Shown: positions 35,229-44,331, numbered from the stretch's first letter. The stretch: DNA of 64,000 nucleotides from Pandoraea pulmonicola (GCF_000815105.2 NZ_CP010310.2:2914001-2978000), one strand, 5' to 3'. Numbers and translations are program-made. The notes: a model not told the origin generated them from the letters alone.

Positions 35229-35543
35229 ATGACGAATACCGCGAACATTCAATCTCATCTCTCTCCGCTCGCGATCACCCAGGATATGGGCGAAATCGAC
35301 GCAGGCGGCAGTCCGATGCAACTCGATGCGCTACTCCAGCGAACGCTCTCCAACGCCAACGACACGGCCAACCTTGACAAGACCGCAATCGCAGAGCATT
35401 TCTCAAACCGCGCCGACTTTGCAAACCCGGAAAAACTGATCGAGCTGCTGAGCAAGGTCTCCGACTACAACCTCTCGATCTCCCTCGAAAGTTCGCTTGC
35501 GCGCAAGGCGGTTTCAGCTATCGAGACGCTCGTGAAGGGATAG
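35229..35543 (+). CDS. sctI: T3SS inner rod protein SctI (PrgJ)
   Basis: 104 residues. A variable N-terminus is followed by a helical C-terminal half with the PrgJ-type end LLSKVSDYNLSISLESSLARKAVSAIETLVK. It lies between needle and ring lipoprotein genes as in prgHIJK. The ribosome binding site is weak, which may keep its level below that of the needle subunit. Confidence 0.92.
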   Translation: MTNTANIQSHLSPLAITQDMGEIDAGGSPMQLDALLQRTLSNANDTANLDKTAIAEHFSNRADFANPEKLIELLSKVSDYNLSISLESSLARKAVSAIETLVKG

Positions 35544-35550
35544 TGCCGCG

Positions 35551-36411
35551 ATGAGACGACTCGCCTCCCTCGCGTTGCTGCCGACCTTGCTTTTACTCGG
35601 AGCGTGCCGCGATCAGCAATTGCTTCGCGGTCTTACCGAACAGCAGGCGAACCAGGTCGTGGCGGTGCTGCAAGCGCGAAATATCTCCGTGGCGAAGAAC
35701 GAGCTCGGCAAGTCCGGCTTCTCCGTCGAAGTCGCGCAATCGGACTTTCCGGCCGCCGTCGACTTGCTCGAGAAGTACGGCCTGCCCGCGCCGCCGAGGG
35801 TCGAGATTGCGCGATCCTTTCCCGACAACGCGCTCGTTGCGTCTCCGCAAGCCGAGCAAGCGCGCCTTCTCTCCGCCATTGAGCAACGATTGGCGCAGAA
35901 CCTCGAGGCGATGGACAACGTCGTGAGCGCGCGCGTGCAATTGAGCTATCCGCTGCAGGCCGAAGCCAGCGGTACCCCGAGCACCGCCATGCACGCGGCG
36001 GTACTCGTCGCCTATCGCAACCAGGTCGACACCGACGTGCTGGTCAGCCAAATCAAACGCTTCGTCAAGAACAGCTTCACAAACATCAGTTACGACGACA
36101 TCTCCGTCATTGTCCGGCCGGCGCCACCGGTGTTCCGTGTGGGGGCAACCGAGCCGCCTTCGCCCGGCATTCAGGGCTGGCTCTACGCACTGCTGGCGAT
36201 CCCGCTGCTCGCCACCATCGCCGGATTGGCCGCGCTCGGCTATGGACGCCGCAGGAAATCGGGGCAGGCCGAGCAAGGACAGGCATCTCCCCGCGCCGGG
36301 CATGAGCCTCCCCCGGCGTCTCCGGCGGCAAGCGAAACCACGCCGTCAGTTGCCGAACGTCGCTGGGTCGGCGCAAGCGAGGGAAAACATGAATCCCACC
36401 GTGCTGCTTAA
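35551..36411 (+). CDS. sctJ: T3SS inner-membrane ring lipoprotein SctJ (PrgK)
   Basis: 286 residues. The lipobox LLGAC places the acylated Cys at residue 19. Two periplasmic ring domains follow (LTEQQANQVVAVLQARNISV and a second module 110-190 with SARVQLSYPLQ), then a transmembrane helix at 209-232 and a short cytosolic tail. It starts 7 nt after sctI, and its end overlaps sctK by 23 nt. A standard YscJ/PrgK family member. Confidence 0.96.
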   Translation: MRRLASLALLPTLLLLGACRDQQLLRGLTEQQANQVVAVLQARNISVAKNELGKSGFSVEVAQSDFPAAVDLLEKYGLPAPPRVEIARSFPDNALVASPQAEQARLLSAIEQRLAQNLEAMDNVVSARVQLSYPLQAEASGTPSTAMHAAVLVAYRNQVDTDVLVSQIKRFVKNSFTNISYDDISVIVRPAPPVFRVGATEPPSPGIQGWLYALLAIPLLATIAGLAALGYGRRRKSGQAEQGQASPRAGHEPPPASPAASETTPSVAERRWVGASEGKHESHRAA

Positions 36412-36988
36412 CATTCTCTACGCGCCCCTGTCGTATGCGCATGTCGATCATCAGAGCGTCGAGGGCGTCGACCTCGCCCAGATGCCGGCAAGCGCGGCAA
36501 ATCAGAAGCTGATCGACCTGCACGGGCTTCCGACTGGTCTGGATCCGAGCGCGGACCTGGATCAGGACGCAGAGCGGTGCCTCGACCACTGGGCACGCCT
36601 ACCTCGCATCAGCTTCCTGATGGGCGTGCAGCGCTTGCGCACGGCATTGATCGAGGAACGATGCTATCTGAGCCTGGATCCGTCGAGTCAGCGGTTCCTA
36701 TGCCTGCCCCTGCGCACGCCGCAAGTGGCGTCGGGCGACTGGCCGATGAACCACGACGGTCTTGTCAGCGTGGGACTCGCCAGCCTCGCACCAGTGCTGC
36801 GACGCTTGCCTTCGTCGTTTCGTGCGCGGCTACCGCTCCTGTTTCCGCGCGCCATCGATCCGTGGCTTCGCGCGCTCGTCGAGGAAAAGCCAAACCGTCA
36901 GTCCGATTGGCTCCCCCTGCTTTTTTCTTTCGCAATCGCCCATGCCACTCACGAACCTGCGACAGCATCCCAAGATACCCGCCATTGA
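36389..36988 (+). CDS. sctK: T3SS sorting-platform adaptor SctK (OrgA)
   Basis: 199 residues, ATG at 36389 with GAGGG upstream, inside the end of sctJ. The N-terminal MNPTVLLNILYAPLSYAH and later LPRISFLMGVQRLRTALIEE resemble OrgA/SctK, which links SctD to SctQ pods. Sequence similarity in this family is low and the call leans on the sctJ-K-L order. Its 3' end overlaps sctL by 47 nt. Confidence 0.85.
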   Translation: MNPTVLLNILYAPLSYAHVDHQSVEGVDLAQMPASAANQKLIDLHGLPTGLDPSADLDQDAERCLDHWARLPRISFLMGVQRLRTALIEERCYLSLDPSSQRFLCLPLRTPQVASGDWPMNHDGLVSVGLASLAPVLRRLPSSFRARLPLLFPRAIDPWLRALVEEKPNRQSDWLPLLFSFAIAHATHEPATASQDTRH

Positions 36989-37676
36989 CGGCGTCCTGAT
37001 TCGCCGCGCATCGCTCGCGCGTGCCGTCCATGCGGACAATCTGATGCACGAAGCCCGCCGCCGCGCGTGTTCGCTGATACGCGAGGCGGACAGGCAAGCC
37101 GATGCCTGCCTGGCGGATGGCGCCCGCCGCGGCTACGAAGCGGGGTTTCGCCTCGCGCTCTCGCAGCTCGCCGAATACTTCGCACGCTGCCGGCAACGCC
37201 AGCTCGCCATGCGCGAGCGTCTCGTCGACGAACTGACGCAGACGCTGCGCGGCTACCTCGCCGAACCAGAGCTATTGCTTCGGCTGACCCAGACATTCGC
37301 GAATCTACAAGGTGGAACGGCAGCCGATCCGCCGTGGCGCGTCTGGCTTCCCGAGAGCGCCAGAGGCATCCTGCCCGACTTGCGCCAGTTGCTCGCGCAA
37401 ACCGCGCCATCGGCACAAATCGCCTGCACCGACGGCCCCTCGTTCATCATTGAATGGGGTGACGAAGTCATGGAGTTCGATCCCGGCGACACCGCCGAGC
37501 GTATTACGGAGCGCGTGCGTCAAGCGTGCCACGATGCGGCGCTCTCGATGGACGAAACCACGCTCGCGCACGACGTGCTGCTCGAAGCGCTTGATCGCGT
37601 CGACAGCAACGATCTTGCGAGCCTGCCCCCAACCGAACTTGAAGGAGACCCTTCGGATGACGATTTCGCACATTGA
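36942..37676 (+). CDS. sctL: T3SS ATPase regulator SctL (OrgB)
   Basis: 244 residues from the ATG at 36942, within the end of sctK. A charged helical N-terminal half (ARAVHADNLMHEARRRACSLIREADRQAD) and an alpha/beta C-terminal domain (about 130-225) match the SctL/FliH plan. It is a peripheral stator that controls SctN and ties it to the sorting platform. Acidic end. Its 3' end overlaps the following small gene by 20 nt. Confidence 0.87.
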   Translation: MPLTNLRQHPKIPAIDGVLIRRASLARAVHADNLMHEARRRACSLIREADRQADACLADGARRGYEAGFRLALSQLAEYFARCRQRQLAMRERLVDELTQTLRGYLAEPELLLRLTQTFANLQGGTAADPPWRVWLPESARGILPDLRQLLAQTAPSAQIACTDGPSFIIEWGDEVMEFDPGDTAERITERVRQACHDAALSMDETTLAHDVLLEALDRVDSNDLASLPPTELEGDPSDDDFAH

Positions 37677-37890
37677 TGGAGCCCGGATTGCCTACCACGC
37701 GCTAACCACAGACGCCGTGGAAGACGCAACCGTGGGACACGCCACCTCGGAGACTGCTCTGGAGAATAAGGAGACGCCGTTGGACTCGACGATGAGAATG
37801 CTCGTCGAACAGTTCAAGGAATCGATCTTCTCGCCCGACCCCGACGACCCGTCCAGCTCGCCAAAGCTCGACCTGAACGGCGGCTGGTAG
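37657..37890 (+). CDS. Small T3SS-locus protein of unknown function (orgC position)
   Basis: 77 residues, ATG at 37657 with a strong GAAGGAG 9 nt upstream, overlapping the end of sctL. I do not recognise the sequence. It is acidic and Thr/Ser/Asp-rich, with a short amphipathic helix (TMRMLVEQFKESIF) near the C-terminus and a terminal NGGW. It occupies the place of orgC, which in Salmonella encodes a secreted assembly factor, but OrgC is about twice as long, so homology is not claimed. A secreted or chaperone-like small protein is plausible. Confidence 0.65.
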   Translation: MTISHIDGARIAYHALTTDAVEDATVGHATSETALENKETPLDSTMRMLVEQFKESIFSPDPDDPSSSPKLDLNGGW

Positions 37891-37943
37891 CCGTCCGCAC
37901 ATCCATCGGACGCCGTGTCCGACTCGTCCTTGAGCTGAATATC

Positions 37944-39080
37944 GTGAGGAAAGTCAACGTCGCCATTTCGCTCAGCTTCTCCGGTCAGCCCGGCATGGGC
38001 ATCTGGAGCAACGGTGGGAACCAGCACTGCGTGTTCCTTTACCAGTTGCTGCGACACTCTCCGGTCGCAGGCGAGGTGTGGCTGGTTCACGATGACGCGT
38101 GCTCCGGCGCGCCCTCCGGGTACATGATGGACGGGCTCGAGGACGTGCTGCGCCCGGTCTCGTCCATCATCGATCGGACGGATCTTTTTATCGAAATGAA
38201 CGGCGTGCTTGCGCCTGCGCAGGCCGAACAGCTTCGCCAACGCAATGCGAGGATCGTCTCCTATCAGTTCGGGAACGCCTATGTCATGGCGCTCGAGAAT
38301 TTCGCGTTCAATGCGCACACGGATTGGGCGCTCAATCCGCATCGCACCCGCTTCGACGAAATCTGGACCAATGCGCAGCACGAACACACCTGCAAGAGCT
38401 TTTTTGAAGTTGCGCTGCGTGCGCCTGTCCACGTCGTGCCCCATCCGTGGTCACCGCACTTCATCGAACGAGGTCTTGCCCGGCGCGGCGTGGACGCTCG
38501 CGACTGGGGGTATCGCAACCGTGCCCGAACGAAGCGCATCGCCGTGTTCGAGCCCAACGTCAACGTCGTGAAGAGTGCGCTTATCCCGGTGCTCGCGGCC
38601 AATGAATTTCACCGCCGGGTCCCGGGCGTGCTCGAACACCTTTACCTCTGCTGTGCCGAACAGATGAAGGACAACTTCGCGTTCAATCGGTTGGTGCACG
38701 GGCTCGAAGTCGTGCGCGACGGCAAAGCGACAGCGACGGGCCGCTTTCCGTTTTTTCAATTCGCGGCCAACTTTACCGATATCGTGCTCTGCCATCAGTG
38801 GGAGAACGGCCTCAACTATCTCTACTATGAGGCGCTGTATGGCGGGTATCCACTTGTGCACAATTCGCCTTTTCTGCGCGAGGTCGGCTACTACTACGAG
38901 GACTTCGACATCGATGCCGCCGCCTGGGCGATCGAACACGCGGCACTGACGCACGACACCCGGCTTGACGACTATCGGCGCAATGCCAAGGTATTTCTCG
39001 CCAAGGCAAGCGTGTCGTCGCCCCTGAACGTCGCGCTTTACACAGAAAGGATCCGCGCCCTGTTCGAGCACCGGGCGTGA
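37944..39080 (+). CDS. DUF2827 protein, glycosyltransferase-like, inside the T3SS locus
   Basis: 378 residues from a GTG at 37944. The N-terminus (VNVAISLSFSGQPGMGIWSNGGNQH) and the C-terminal GLNYLYYEALYGGYPLVHNS look like the two halves of a GT-B glycosyltransferase; the latter resembles the nucleotide-sugar binding E-x-L-x-x-G-x-P block. I recall this as the DUF2827 family of Burkholderiaceae; no biochemical role is known to me. No membrane segment or signal is seen, so it is cytosolic. Its stop TGA overlaps the iagB ATG (TGATG), so the two are translationally coupled. It is not part of the canonical SPI-1 or Bsa apparatus. Confidence 0.8.
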   Translation: MRKVNVAISLSFSGQPGMGIWSNGGNQHCVFLYQLLRHSPVAGEVWLVHDDACSGAPSGYMMDGLEDVLRPVSSIIDRTDLFIEMNGVLAPAQAEQLRQRNARIVSYQFGNAYVMALENFAFNAHTDWALNPHRTRFDEIWTNAQHEHTCKSFFEVALRAPVHVVPHPWSPHFIERGLARRGVDARDWGYRNRARTKRIAVFEPNVNVVKSALIPVLAANEFHRRVPGVLEHLYLCCAEQMKDNFAFNRLVHGLEVVRDGKATATGRFPFFQFAANFTDIVLCHQWENGLNYLYYEALYGGYPLVHNSPFLREVGYYYEDFDIDAAAWAIEHAALTHDTRLDDYRRNAKVFLAKASVSSPLNVALYTERIRALFEHRA

Positions 39081-39625
39081 TGACGAGGCACTGTATGGCA
39101 GTCAATCCTATTGGCCGGCACATAGGCTGGAATCTCGCACTCGGCGGACTGCTGTTCGGGGTTGCCGCTTGCTGCAATGTCGCGCGAGCCGATTACATCG
39201 ATGCCGCAGCCGCGCAGTATGGCGTGAACGCTGGCGTCCTCAGGGCGATTGCGTACCATGAATCAAGCCTGAACCCGAACGCGCAGCACAGAAACCGGAA
39301 CGGTTCCGTCGATGTTGGCCTGATGCAGGTGAATTCGGTTCATTTTGCGTGGCTCGAGCGTCAACATATCCGACCTGACATGCTGTGGAATCCGTCGGTC
39401 AACGCTCGTGTCGGTGCAGCCCTGCTGCGCAGGCAGATAGATCGCTATGGCAGTGTATGGCGGGCCGTGGGCGCGTACCATTCCATGAATCCGAATACGG
39501 GCGGTGCGTATTCACGAGTGATCCACAACGTCTATGTCAATCGCCGGTGGGAGCGAGATCGACGTCCTACCCGCGATTCGGTGCAAGCGCGATCCACCCT
39601 GGTTGAAACCATCGCGATCGAGTAG
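39080..39625 (+). CDS. iagB: T3SS-associated lytic transglycosylase IagB
   Basis: 181 residues from the ATG at 39080 (a later ATG at 39095 is possible). A Sec signal peptide ends near ARA/D (37/38). The SLT domain has the catalytic Glu61 in AYHESSLNP, followed by GLMQVNSVH and NARVGAALLRRQI, all family landmarks. It opens peptidoglycan so the needle complex can be built. It is the last gene of the plus-strand T3SS block. Confidence 0.95.
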   Translation: MTRHCMAVNPIGRHIGWNLALGGLLFGVAACCNVARADYIDAAAAQYGVNAGVLRAIAYHESSLNPNAQHRNRNGSVDVGLMQVNSVHFAWLERQHIRPDMLWNPSVNARVGAALLRRQIDRYGSVWRAVGAYHSMNPNTGGAYSRVIHNVYVNRRWERDRRPTRDSVQARSTLVETIAIE

Positions 39626-39649
39626 GAACCGCCAACACAAGTCATTCAC

Positions 39650-39668
39650 GTCATGCCGCCAGCATGAC
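39650..39668. terminator. Hairpin between iagB and the converging LysR gene
   Basis: gtcatgc (39650-39656) and gcatgac (39662-39668) are a perfect 7-bp stem with a 5-nt loop. No T run follows on either strand. A bidirectional terminator is possible. Confidence 0.35.
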
Positions 39669-39715
39669 TGAGCACTTCAGGCTCGCGCGATGGCGCAACG
39701 CGCCGGCAGCGAACC

Positions 39716-40669
39716 TCATGATTTTCTTCGCTTCTTCTGAGGGGAATGTGTGGCCCGACCGGGCGCCGGGACGGCATCCTGCGCGAGCTTTTCGGCAAGT
39801 GCGTCACGCATCAACGCGACCGGACGAGCGAGCCGGCTGGGCAACGTGCCGTGCACCAGCCATACATTCAGCCCACTCTGAAATTCCGGGACGTCGAGGA
39901 CTTGCAGCGCCTTGCCGTGCGGACTGCGGGCGAGCACCTCGGGCGCGGCGAGCCCCACGCCAAGACCACGTGCCACGAGCGAGAGTTGCAGCTCCGACCC
40001 GAACGCCTCGACCGCCACGTTGAAAGGCAAACCTGCCGTCGACATCGCACGGCTGATCGCCGAACGCATGCCACAGCCGTCCTGATTCAATACCCACGGA
40101 TAATTCGCCAGTTGCGCGAGCGATATCGGCTCGTCCGGCAGCGCGAAAGTGCTCGGCGCCACCACCACGGTGGGTTTGTGTCCGAGCAGTGTGGGCGTCA
40201 AGCCCCCGGGGAGCGGCGCGCCGTCGGGCAGCAGCACGACCGCCGCGTCGAGCTTCGCCTGCTCGAGACTTTGCAGCAGGCCCGGCGACCACCCCGCCGT
40301 GACGCGAAGCGTCAGTTTCGGGAAGCGGCTGCGCAACAAGTCGATCGGCTGCTCCAGCGCGAGTTCCGACAGAAATGGCGGCACGCCGATACGGAATTCA
40401 CCGGACGGCTCGATATCGGGCGAGACGACCGCCTTCAGATCGTCGACCGCCCGCAGCACGGTGCGCGCGAGACTGTACACCTCACGTCCCGCCGGCGTGG
40501 GTTTGAGTGGCTTGCTCTGCCGGTCGAGCAACTCGACGCCCAGCATCTTCTCCAGATTCTGAACGCGGCGCGTCAGCCCCGGCTGCGTCAGGAACAGCTT
40601 CTCCGACGCCCTCGCCATCGATTCGCTTTCGACCACCGCGACGAAAGCCTGCAAGTCATGTGTATTCAA
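39716..40669 (-). CDS. LysR-type transcriptional regulator
   Basis: 317 residues. An N-terminal winged helix (5-65, MARASEKLFLTQPGLTRRVQNLE) and a LysR substrate domain (about 90-295) are clear. It is divergent from an MFS transporter gene with an 84-114 bp A+T-rich gap, the usual arrangement in which the LysR protein controls the adjacent exporter and itself. The inducer is unknown. The Lys/Arg-rich tail (KKRRKS) is unremarkable. Confidence 0.92.
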   Translation of the reverse strand: MNTHDLQAFVAVVESESMARASEKLFLTQPGLTRRVQNLEKMLGVELLDRQSKPLKPTPAGREVYSLARTVLRAVDDLKAVVSPDIEPSGEFRIGVPPFLSELALEQPIDLLRSRFPKLTLRVTAGWSPGLLQSLEQAKLDAAVVLLPDGAPLPGGLTPTLLGHKPTVVVAPSTFALPDEPISLAQLANYPWVLNQDGCGMRSAISRAMSTAGLPFNVAVEAFGSELQLSLVARGLGVGLAAPEVLARSPHGKALQVLDVPEFQSGLNVWLVHGTLPSRLARPVALMRDALAEKLAQDAVPAPGRATHSPQKKRRKS

Positions 40670-40783
40670 AACAAATTCGCATAATCAATATAAACATAAT
40701 TCAATTGTTGCATAACGCTCGCATTCCTACAATCGGTCGGACTGTCACGCTGCGTGACGCCCGCCATTCAACGGAACCGAACC

Positions 40784-42067
40784 ATGACTCAACCGGCCAC
40801 CTCCTGTTCGCGCGACATCGGGGCTGCACCCGCTGTCCCTGTCCGGCCACCGCAAGCGCCCTCCTTCACGCTGACCACGCCACTGACGATCTTCTTTGCG
40901 GCCGCCGTGGGCGTGATTGTCGTGAACCTGTCGGCCGCGCAGCCCTTGACAGGCCCCGTCAGCCACGCGCTGAAGCTGCCCGCCGAACTCGCCGGCCTGA
41001 TCGCGATGCTGCCGCAACTGGGCTATGCGGCTGGATTGCTGCTCCTCGTGCCGCTGTGCGATCTGCTCGAGAATCGCCGCCTCATTTTCCGCACCCTCGC
41101 TTGTTGCGCGGCGCTCCTCGCGCTTGCCACCTTCGCACAATCGGGGTGGCTGTTCCTCGTGTCGGTATTCCTTGCCGGCGCGACCTCCAGCGTGATCCAG
41201 ATGCTCGTGCCGATGGCTGCCTCCATGGCGCCCGAGAGCCATCGCGGGCGCGCGGTCGGCAATGTGATGAGCGGGCTGATGCTCGGCATTCTGCTGTCGC
41301 GTCCGCTCGCCAGCCTGATCACCGGTACGTTCGGCTGGCGCGCGTTCTATGGCATCGAGGCATTGGCCGATGCGGTTCTCGCCGCCGTACTGTTGTTCCG
41401 GCTGCCGACGCACAAGCCGCACGCCGGGGCCCGCTATCCCGCCCTGCTGGGCTCGCTATGGACGCTCCTGCGCACCGAACCCGTTCTGCAACGGCGTGCG
41501 ATGCAGGCGGCGTTCTCGCTCGGCGCGTTCAGCGCGTTCTGGACCGCCATTGCGTTGCGGCTTGTACAACCACCGTTCTCTTTGGGAATGCAAGGCATTG
41601 CAGTGTTCGCGCTGGCCGGGGCCTCGGGCGCCATCGTGACACCGCTCGCCGGCTATCTCGGCGATCGCGGCGCGGGCCGCACGACGCAACTCGTCTCCCA
41701 CCTGACGATGATGGCAGCCGTGCTGCTGCTCGGCATCGCAGGCGCCGGATGGGGCGGGTTCTCACCCTCGGCGCACCCCGCGCTGGCGATGGCCCTGCTC
41801 GTTGCCGGAGCCGCAGCGCTCGATGCCGGCGTGATTACGGACCAGACGCTCGGGCGACGCGCCATCAACCTGATCAACCCGTCCGCGCGGGGTCGTCTGA
41901 ATGCGCTCTTCGTCGGAATTTTCTTCATCGGCGGGGCGCTGGGCGCCGTGCTGTCCGGCGCCGCCTGGGCATGGGCGGGCTGGAGCGGCGTGTGTATCGT
42001 TGCACTCGGATTCACGGGCGTGCTGTTCGTGCTCGGTTGCCTGGATCGAGCGTCAGGTCATCACTGA
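40784..42067 (+). CDS. MFS transporter (drug/solute efflux type)
   Basis: 427 residues from the ATG at 40784; a GTG at 40754 would add ten. Twelve hydrophobic segments. Family signature between TM2 and TM3: LVPLCDLLENRRLI (the G-x-x-x-D-R-x-G-R-R loop in a variant form). The A-motif/antiporter-like SGLMLGILLSRPLASLI suggests a YfcJ/AraJ-type exporter. Probably induced by the divergent LysR regulator. Substrate unknown. Confidence 0.88.
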   Translation: MTQPATSCSRDIGAAPAVPVRPPQAPSFTLTTPLTIFFAAAVGVIVVNLSAAQPLTGPVSHALKLPAELAGLIAMLPQLGYAAGLLLLVPLCDLLENRRLIFRTLACCAALLALATFAQSGWLFLVSVFLAGATSSVIQMLVPMAASMAPESHRGRAVGNVMSGLMLGILLSRPLASLITGTFGWRAFYGIEALADAVLAAVLLFRLPTHKPHAGARYPALLGSLWTLLRTEPVLQRRAMQAAFSLGAFSAFWTAIALRLVQPPFSLGMQGIAVFALAGASGAIVTPLAGYLGDRGAGRTTQLVSHLTMMAAVLLLGIAGAGWGGFSPSAHPALAMALLVAGAAALDAGVITDQTLGRRAINLINPSARGRLNALFVGIFFIGGALGAVLSGAAWAWAGWSGVCIVALGFTGVLFVLGCLDRASGHH

Positions 42068-42135
42068 GATGGAAATGAGGTTCGATGCGCATGTGCCGCC
42101 ATACCCGCCGATCATCGCCCCCTGCCCGAAACCTT

Positions 42136-43005
42136 TCAATCCGCCGCGCCACGAGCGATGTCGCGCGGCGTGACCCCGAGCCTGCGCTTCATCCACGCCG
42201 CCAGATGGCTTTGATGCGCGAAGCCCGCTTCGAGCGCCACCTGGCTCACGCTCAGGTGGCCCTGTTGCAACAAGGTCTTCGCGCGTTCGAGACGCCGCGT
42301 CACGACATACTGATGCACGGGGGTGCCCATCGTCTCCCGGAACAGCACCTTGAAATGCGTCGCGCTCAGATCGACGAGCGCCGCCAGATCGTTCAACGAC
42401 AGCCGCTCGTCGAGATGCGCTTCAATGTAGTCGATGACGCGAGCCGCCGCTCGCGCGGACAGCATGCGCCGTGTGCGTTCTTGCCGTGCGTCGACGCCGG
42501 CCAGGCGCACAAGCATGGCGGTACCGAGACTCTCGGCATAGAGCGGATCGGAGGTTTCCGCCGCTTCGAGCTCGGCAAGCAACGCCCACGCCAATTGCTG
42601 GAAGCGCCCATCGCGCCACTGTGCGCGTGGACGGATCTGCGCCGCCGTGCCCGTCGATCCGAGGCGCTCACAGGTGACCTGTGCGAAATCGGCGGCAAAC
42701 CATATGCTGAAGATCGTGCAACTGGCGTCGTCGGTCCATTCGCCGTCGAAACCGGCCGGGACCACGTCGGCATCGCCATGGGACTGGATGCGCGACGTGC
42801 GCTTGCCGTCACACCGGCACGTCGTCCTGACGGGCCGACCAACATGGACCGCGACACGATGATGCGCAATCGCGGGAATACGATGCGAACCGGCCGCGAT
42901 GCCGAACATTTCGGCGCCTATCCCCGACCACCCCAGAGATGCGCTCGACAACAGACGTTTGCGTTGGCCCGAATGCGGCACCAGCGCAGAGGGAACGGCG
43001 CTCAT
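42136..43005 (-). CDS. AraC-family transcriptional regulator
   Basis: 289 residues from the ATG at 43005 with AAGGAG 7 nt upstream. The C-terminal AraC double helix-turn-helix lies at about 190-285, with NDLAALVDLSATHFKVLFRE, TPVHQYVVTRRLERAKTLL and VALEAGFAHQSHLAAWMKRR. The N-terminal cupin-like half is diverged. The gene is divergent from a 63-codon small gene and may control it. No sugar pathway is adjacent. Confidence 0.9.
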   Translation of the reverse strand: MSAVPSALVPHSGQRKRLLSSASLGWSGIGAEMFGIAAGSHRIPAIAHHRVAVHVGRPVRTTCRCDGKRTSRIQSHGDADVVPAGFDGEWTDDASCTIFSIWFAADFAQVTCERLGSTGTAAQIRPRAQWRDGRFQQLAWALLAELEAAETSDPLYAESLGTAMLVRLAGVDARQERTRRMLSARAAARVIDYIEAHLDERLSLNDLAALVDLSATHFKVLFRETMGTPVHQYVVTRRLERAKTLLQQGHLSVSQVALEAGFAHQSHLAAWMKRRLGVTPRDIARGAAD

Positions 43006-43243
43006 CGCTTGCTCCTTGCGTGACCCTGATCGAGAGGCATTCTGCTGCATTTTCGCCGGGTGTGCCGGTTACTTCGGCAAATCGTCATCCGAATCTGCTG
43101 GGCCTCGTCCGTTTGTGCGCGTCGAGCCATTGACGGCTACGTAGACTCGATTAACCGTCAAAGCACTTCCCGCGAGTGGCGGCGTGCGCGATCGCTGACG
43201 CGCCCCGAAACGGGACACGGAACTGAAACGGAAGGAGTATGGA

Positions 43244-43435
43244 ATGTCGTGCTGCCCACTTGCCGGACTGATGCGCCTGCGGGATCCGCAAGATCGCTAT
43301 GCGGCGCATGCCCGAACCCCGTCGCTGACGCTGTTCAGGCTGATGGAAGCGCTCGCCGAGCGCCTGCGCTGGTATGGGCTCATGGACCTGTTGAGCGCGA
43401 TCCCCGACAGCAACGAGGACTTCATCGTGTTCTGA
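43244..43435 (+). CDS. Small conserved-looking hypothetical protein
   Basis: 63 residues, ATG at 43244 with an excellent AAGGAG 6 nt upstream, which is why I accept it as a gene. Composition is normal: a Cys-Cys pair at 3-4, an amphipathic helix (LFRLMEALAERLRWYGLMDLL) and an acidic C-terminus ending FIVF. It is divergent from the AraC regulator, 238 bp apart. I do not recognise it. It is soluble by appearance and may be a small partner or regulator. Confidence 0.6.
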   Translation: MSCCPLAGLMRLRDPQDRYAAHARTPSLTLFRLMEALAERLRWYGLMDLLSAIPDSNEDFIVF

Positions 43436-43493
43436 CGCGACGGCACTCCGGACGCCCGCCGAAGCGAGCGCCGAAAGTGCCGGCAAGACCCGT

Positions 43494-44051
43494 TCAAGCC
43501 TTCACGTGCGCCTTGACCCAGCCCACGTAGCGATCCATCCAGCTTTTCACGAACTGGGCGGTGCCTTCGTTGCTGATGTTGCCGGAAGCGTCGAAGAAGC
43601 CTTCCTTGACCTGGATGAAGACTTCCGGCTGCCCTAGCGTTGGCATATCCAGGTAGGCAAGAACGTTGCGCAGGTGTTGTTGCGCCAGCGCCGTGCCGAT
43701 CGCCCCGATCGAAGCCCCCAGAACGCCCGCCGGCTTGCCCGCCCACGCGCTCTGCCCATAGGGACGGGAAGCATGGTCGATGGCGTTCTTCAGGACGCCG
43801 GGCATCGAACGGTTGTATTCGGGCGTGACGAAGATCACCCCCTGCGACGCGGAGATCTCCGCCTTCAGGCGTTTGACGGCGTCGGCCTGATTACCATCAT
43901 CGTCCTGGTCGTAGAGCGGCAAGTCGCCGATCTGCACGAACTTGAGCGTGAATTCCGGCGGCGCCATGCGCACCAGCGCATTGGCGAGCTTGTGATTGAT
44001 CGAATCACGGCGAAGGCTCCCGACGACGACTGCAATCTGATAGGTGCTCAT
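43494..44051 (-). CDS. NAD(P)H-dependent FMN reductase (flavodoxin-like)
   Basis: 185 residues from the ATG at 44051 (GGAG 9-12 nt upstream). The N-terminal VVVGSLRRDSINHKLANAL is the FMN phosphate loop, and TPEYNRSMPGVLKNAIDHASR is the YieF/ChrR-type isoalloxazine-binding block. It is a soluble homotetramer-type quinone/chromate/azo reductase in its family. It converges on the 63-codon gene and is divergent from the permease. Its true electron acceptor is unknown. Confidence 0.93.
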   Translation of the reverse strand: MSTYQIAVVVGSLRRDSINHKLANALVRMAPPEFTLKFVQIGDLPLYDQDDDGNQADAVKRLKAEISASQGVIFVTPEYNRSMPGVLKNAIDHASRPYGQSAWAGKPAGVLGASIGAIGTALAQQHLRNVLAYLDMPTLGQPEVFIQVKEGFFDASGNISNEGTAQFVKSWMDRYVGWVKAHVKA

Positions 44052-44331
44052 TTCGACCTCTCCAGGAAAGAAACCCGTCCACCACGCGAATCGGAATACG
44101 CAGGTTATTCTGCCGCGTACCGATGCAACACCACAAGTCGTTGTTTTAATTGACGTCTTTCCCTCCATCGTTTGCCAATAAGGCACCCCTGTCCGACACC
44201 CCTACGATCCCGACTGCCCCGCCGGCCGGACGACCGCCCTGCACCTTGCACCCATGGCATACCCCCACTTGTCTGTGCCTGCGGCTCGGAGTAAAAGTCG
44301 ATCCATCGATGTCAACCACGAGTCGCGCGCC

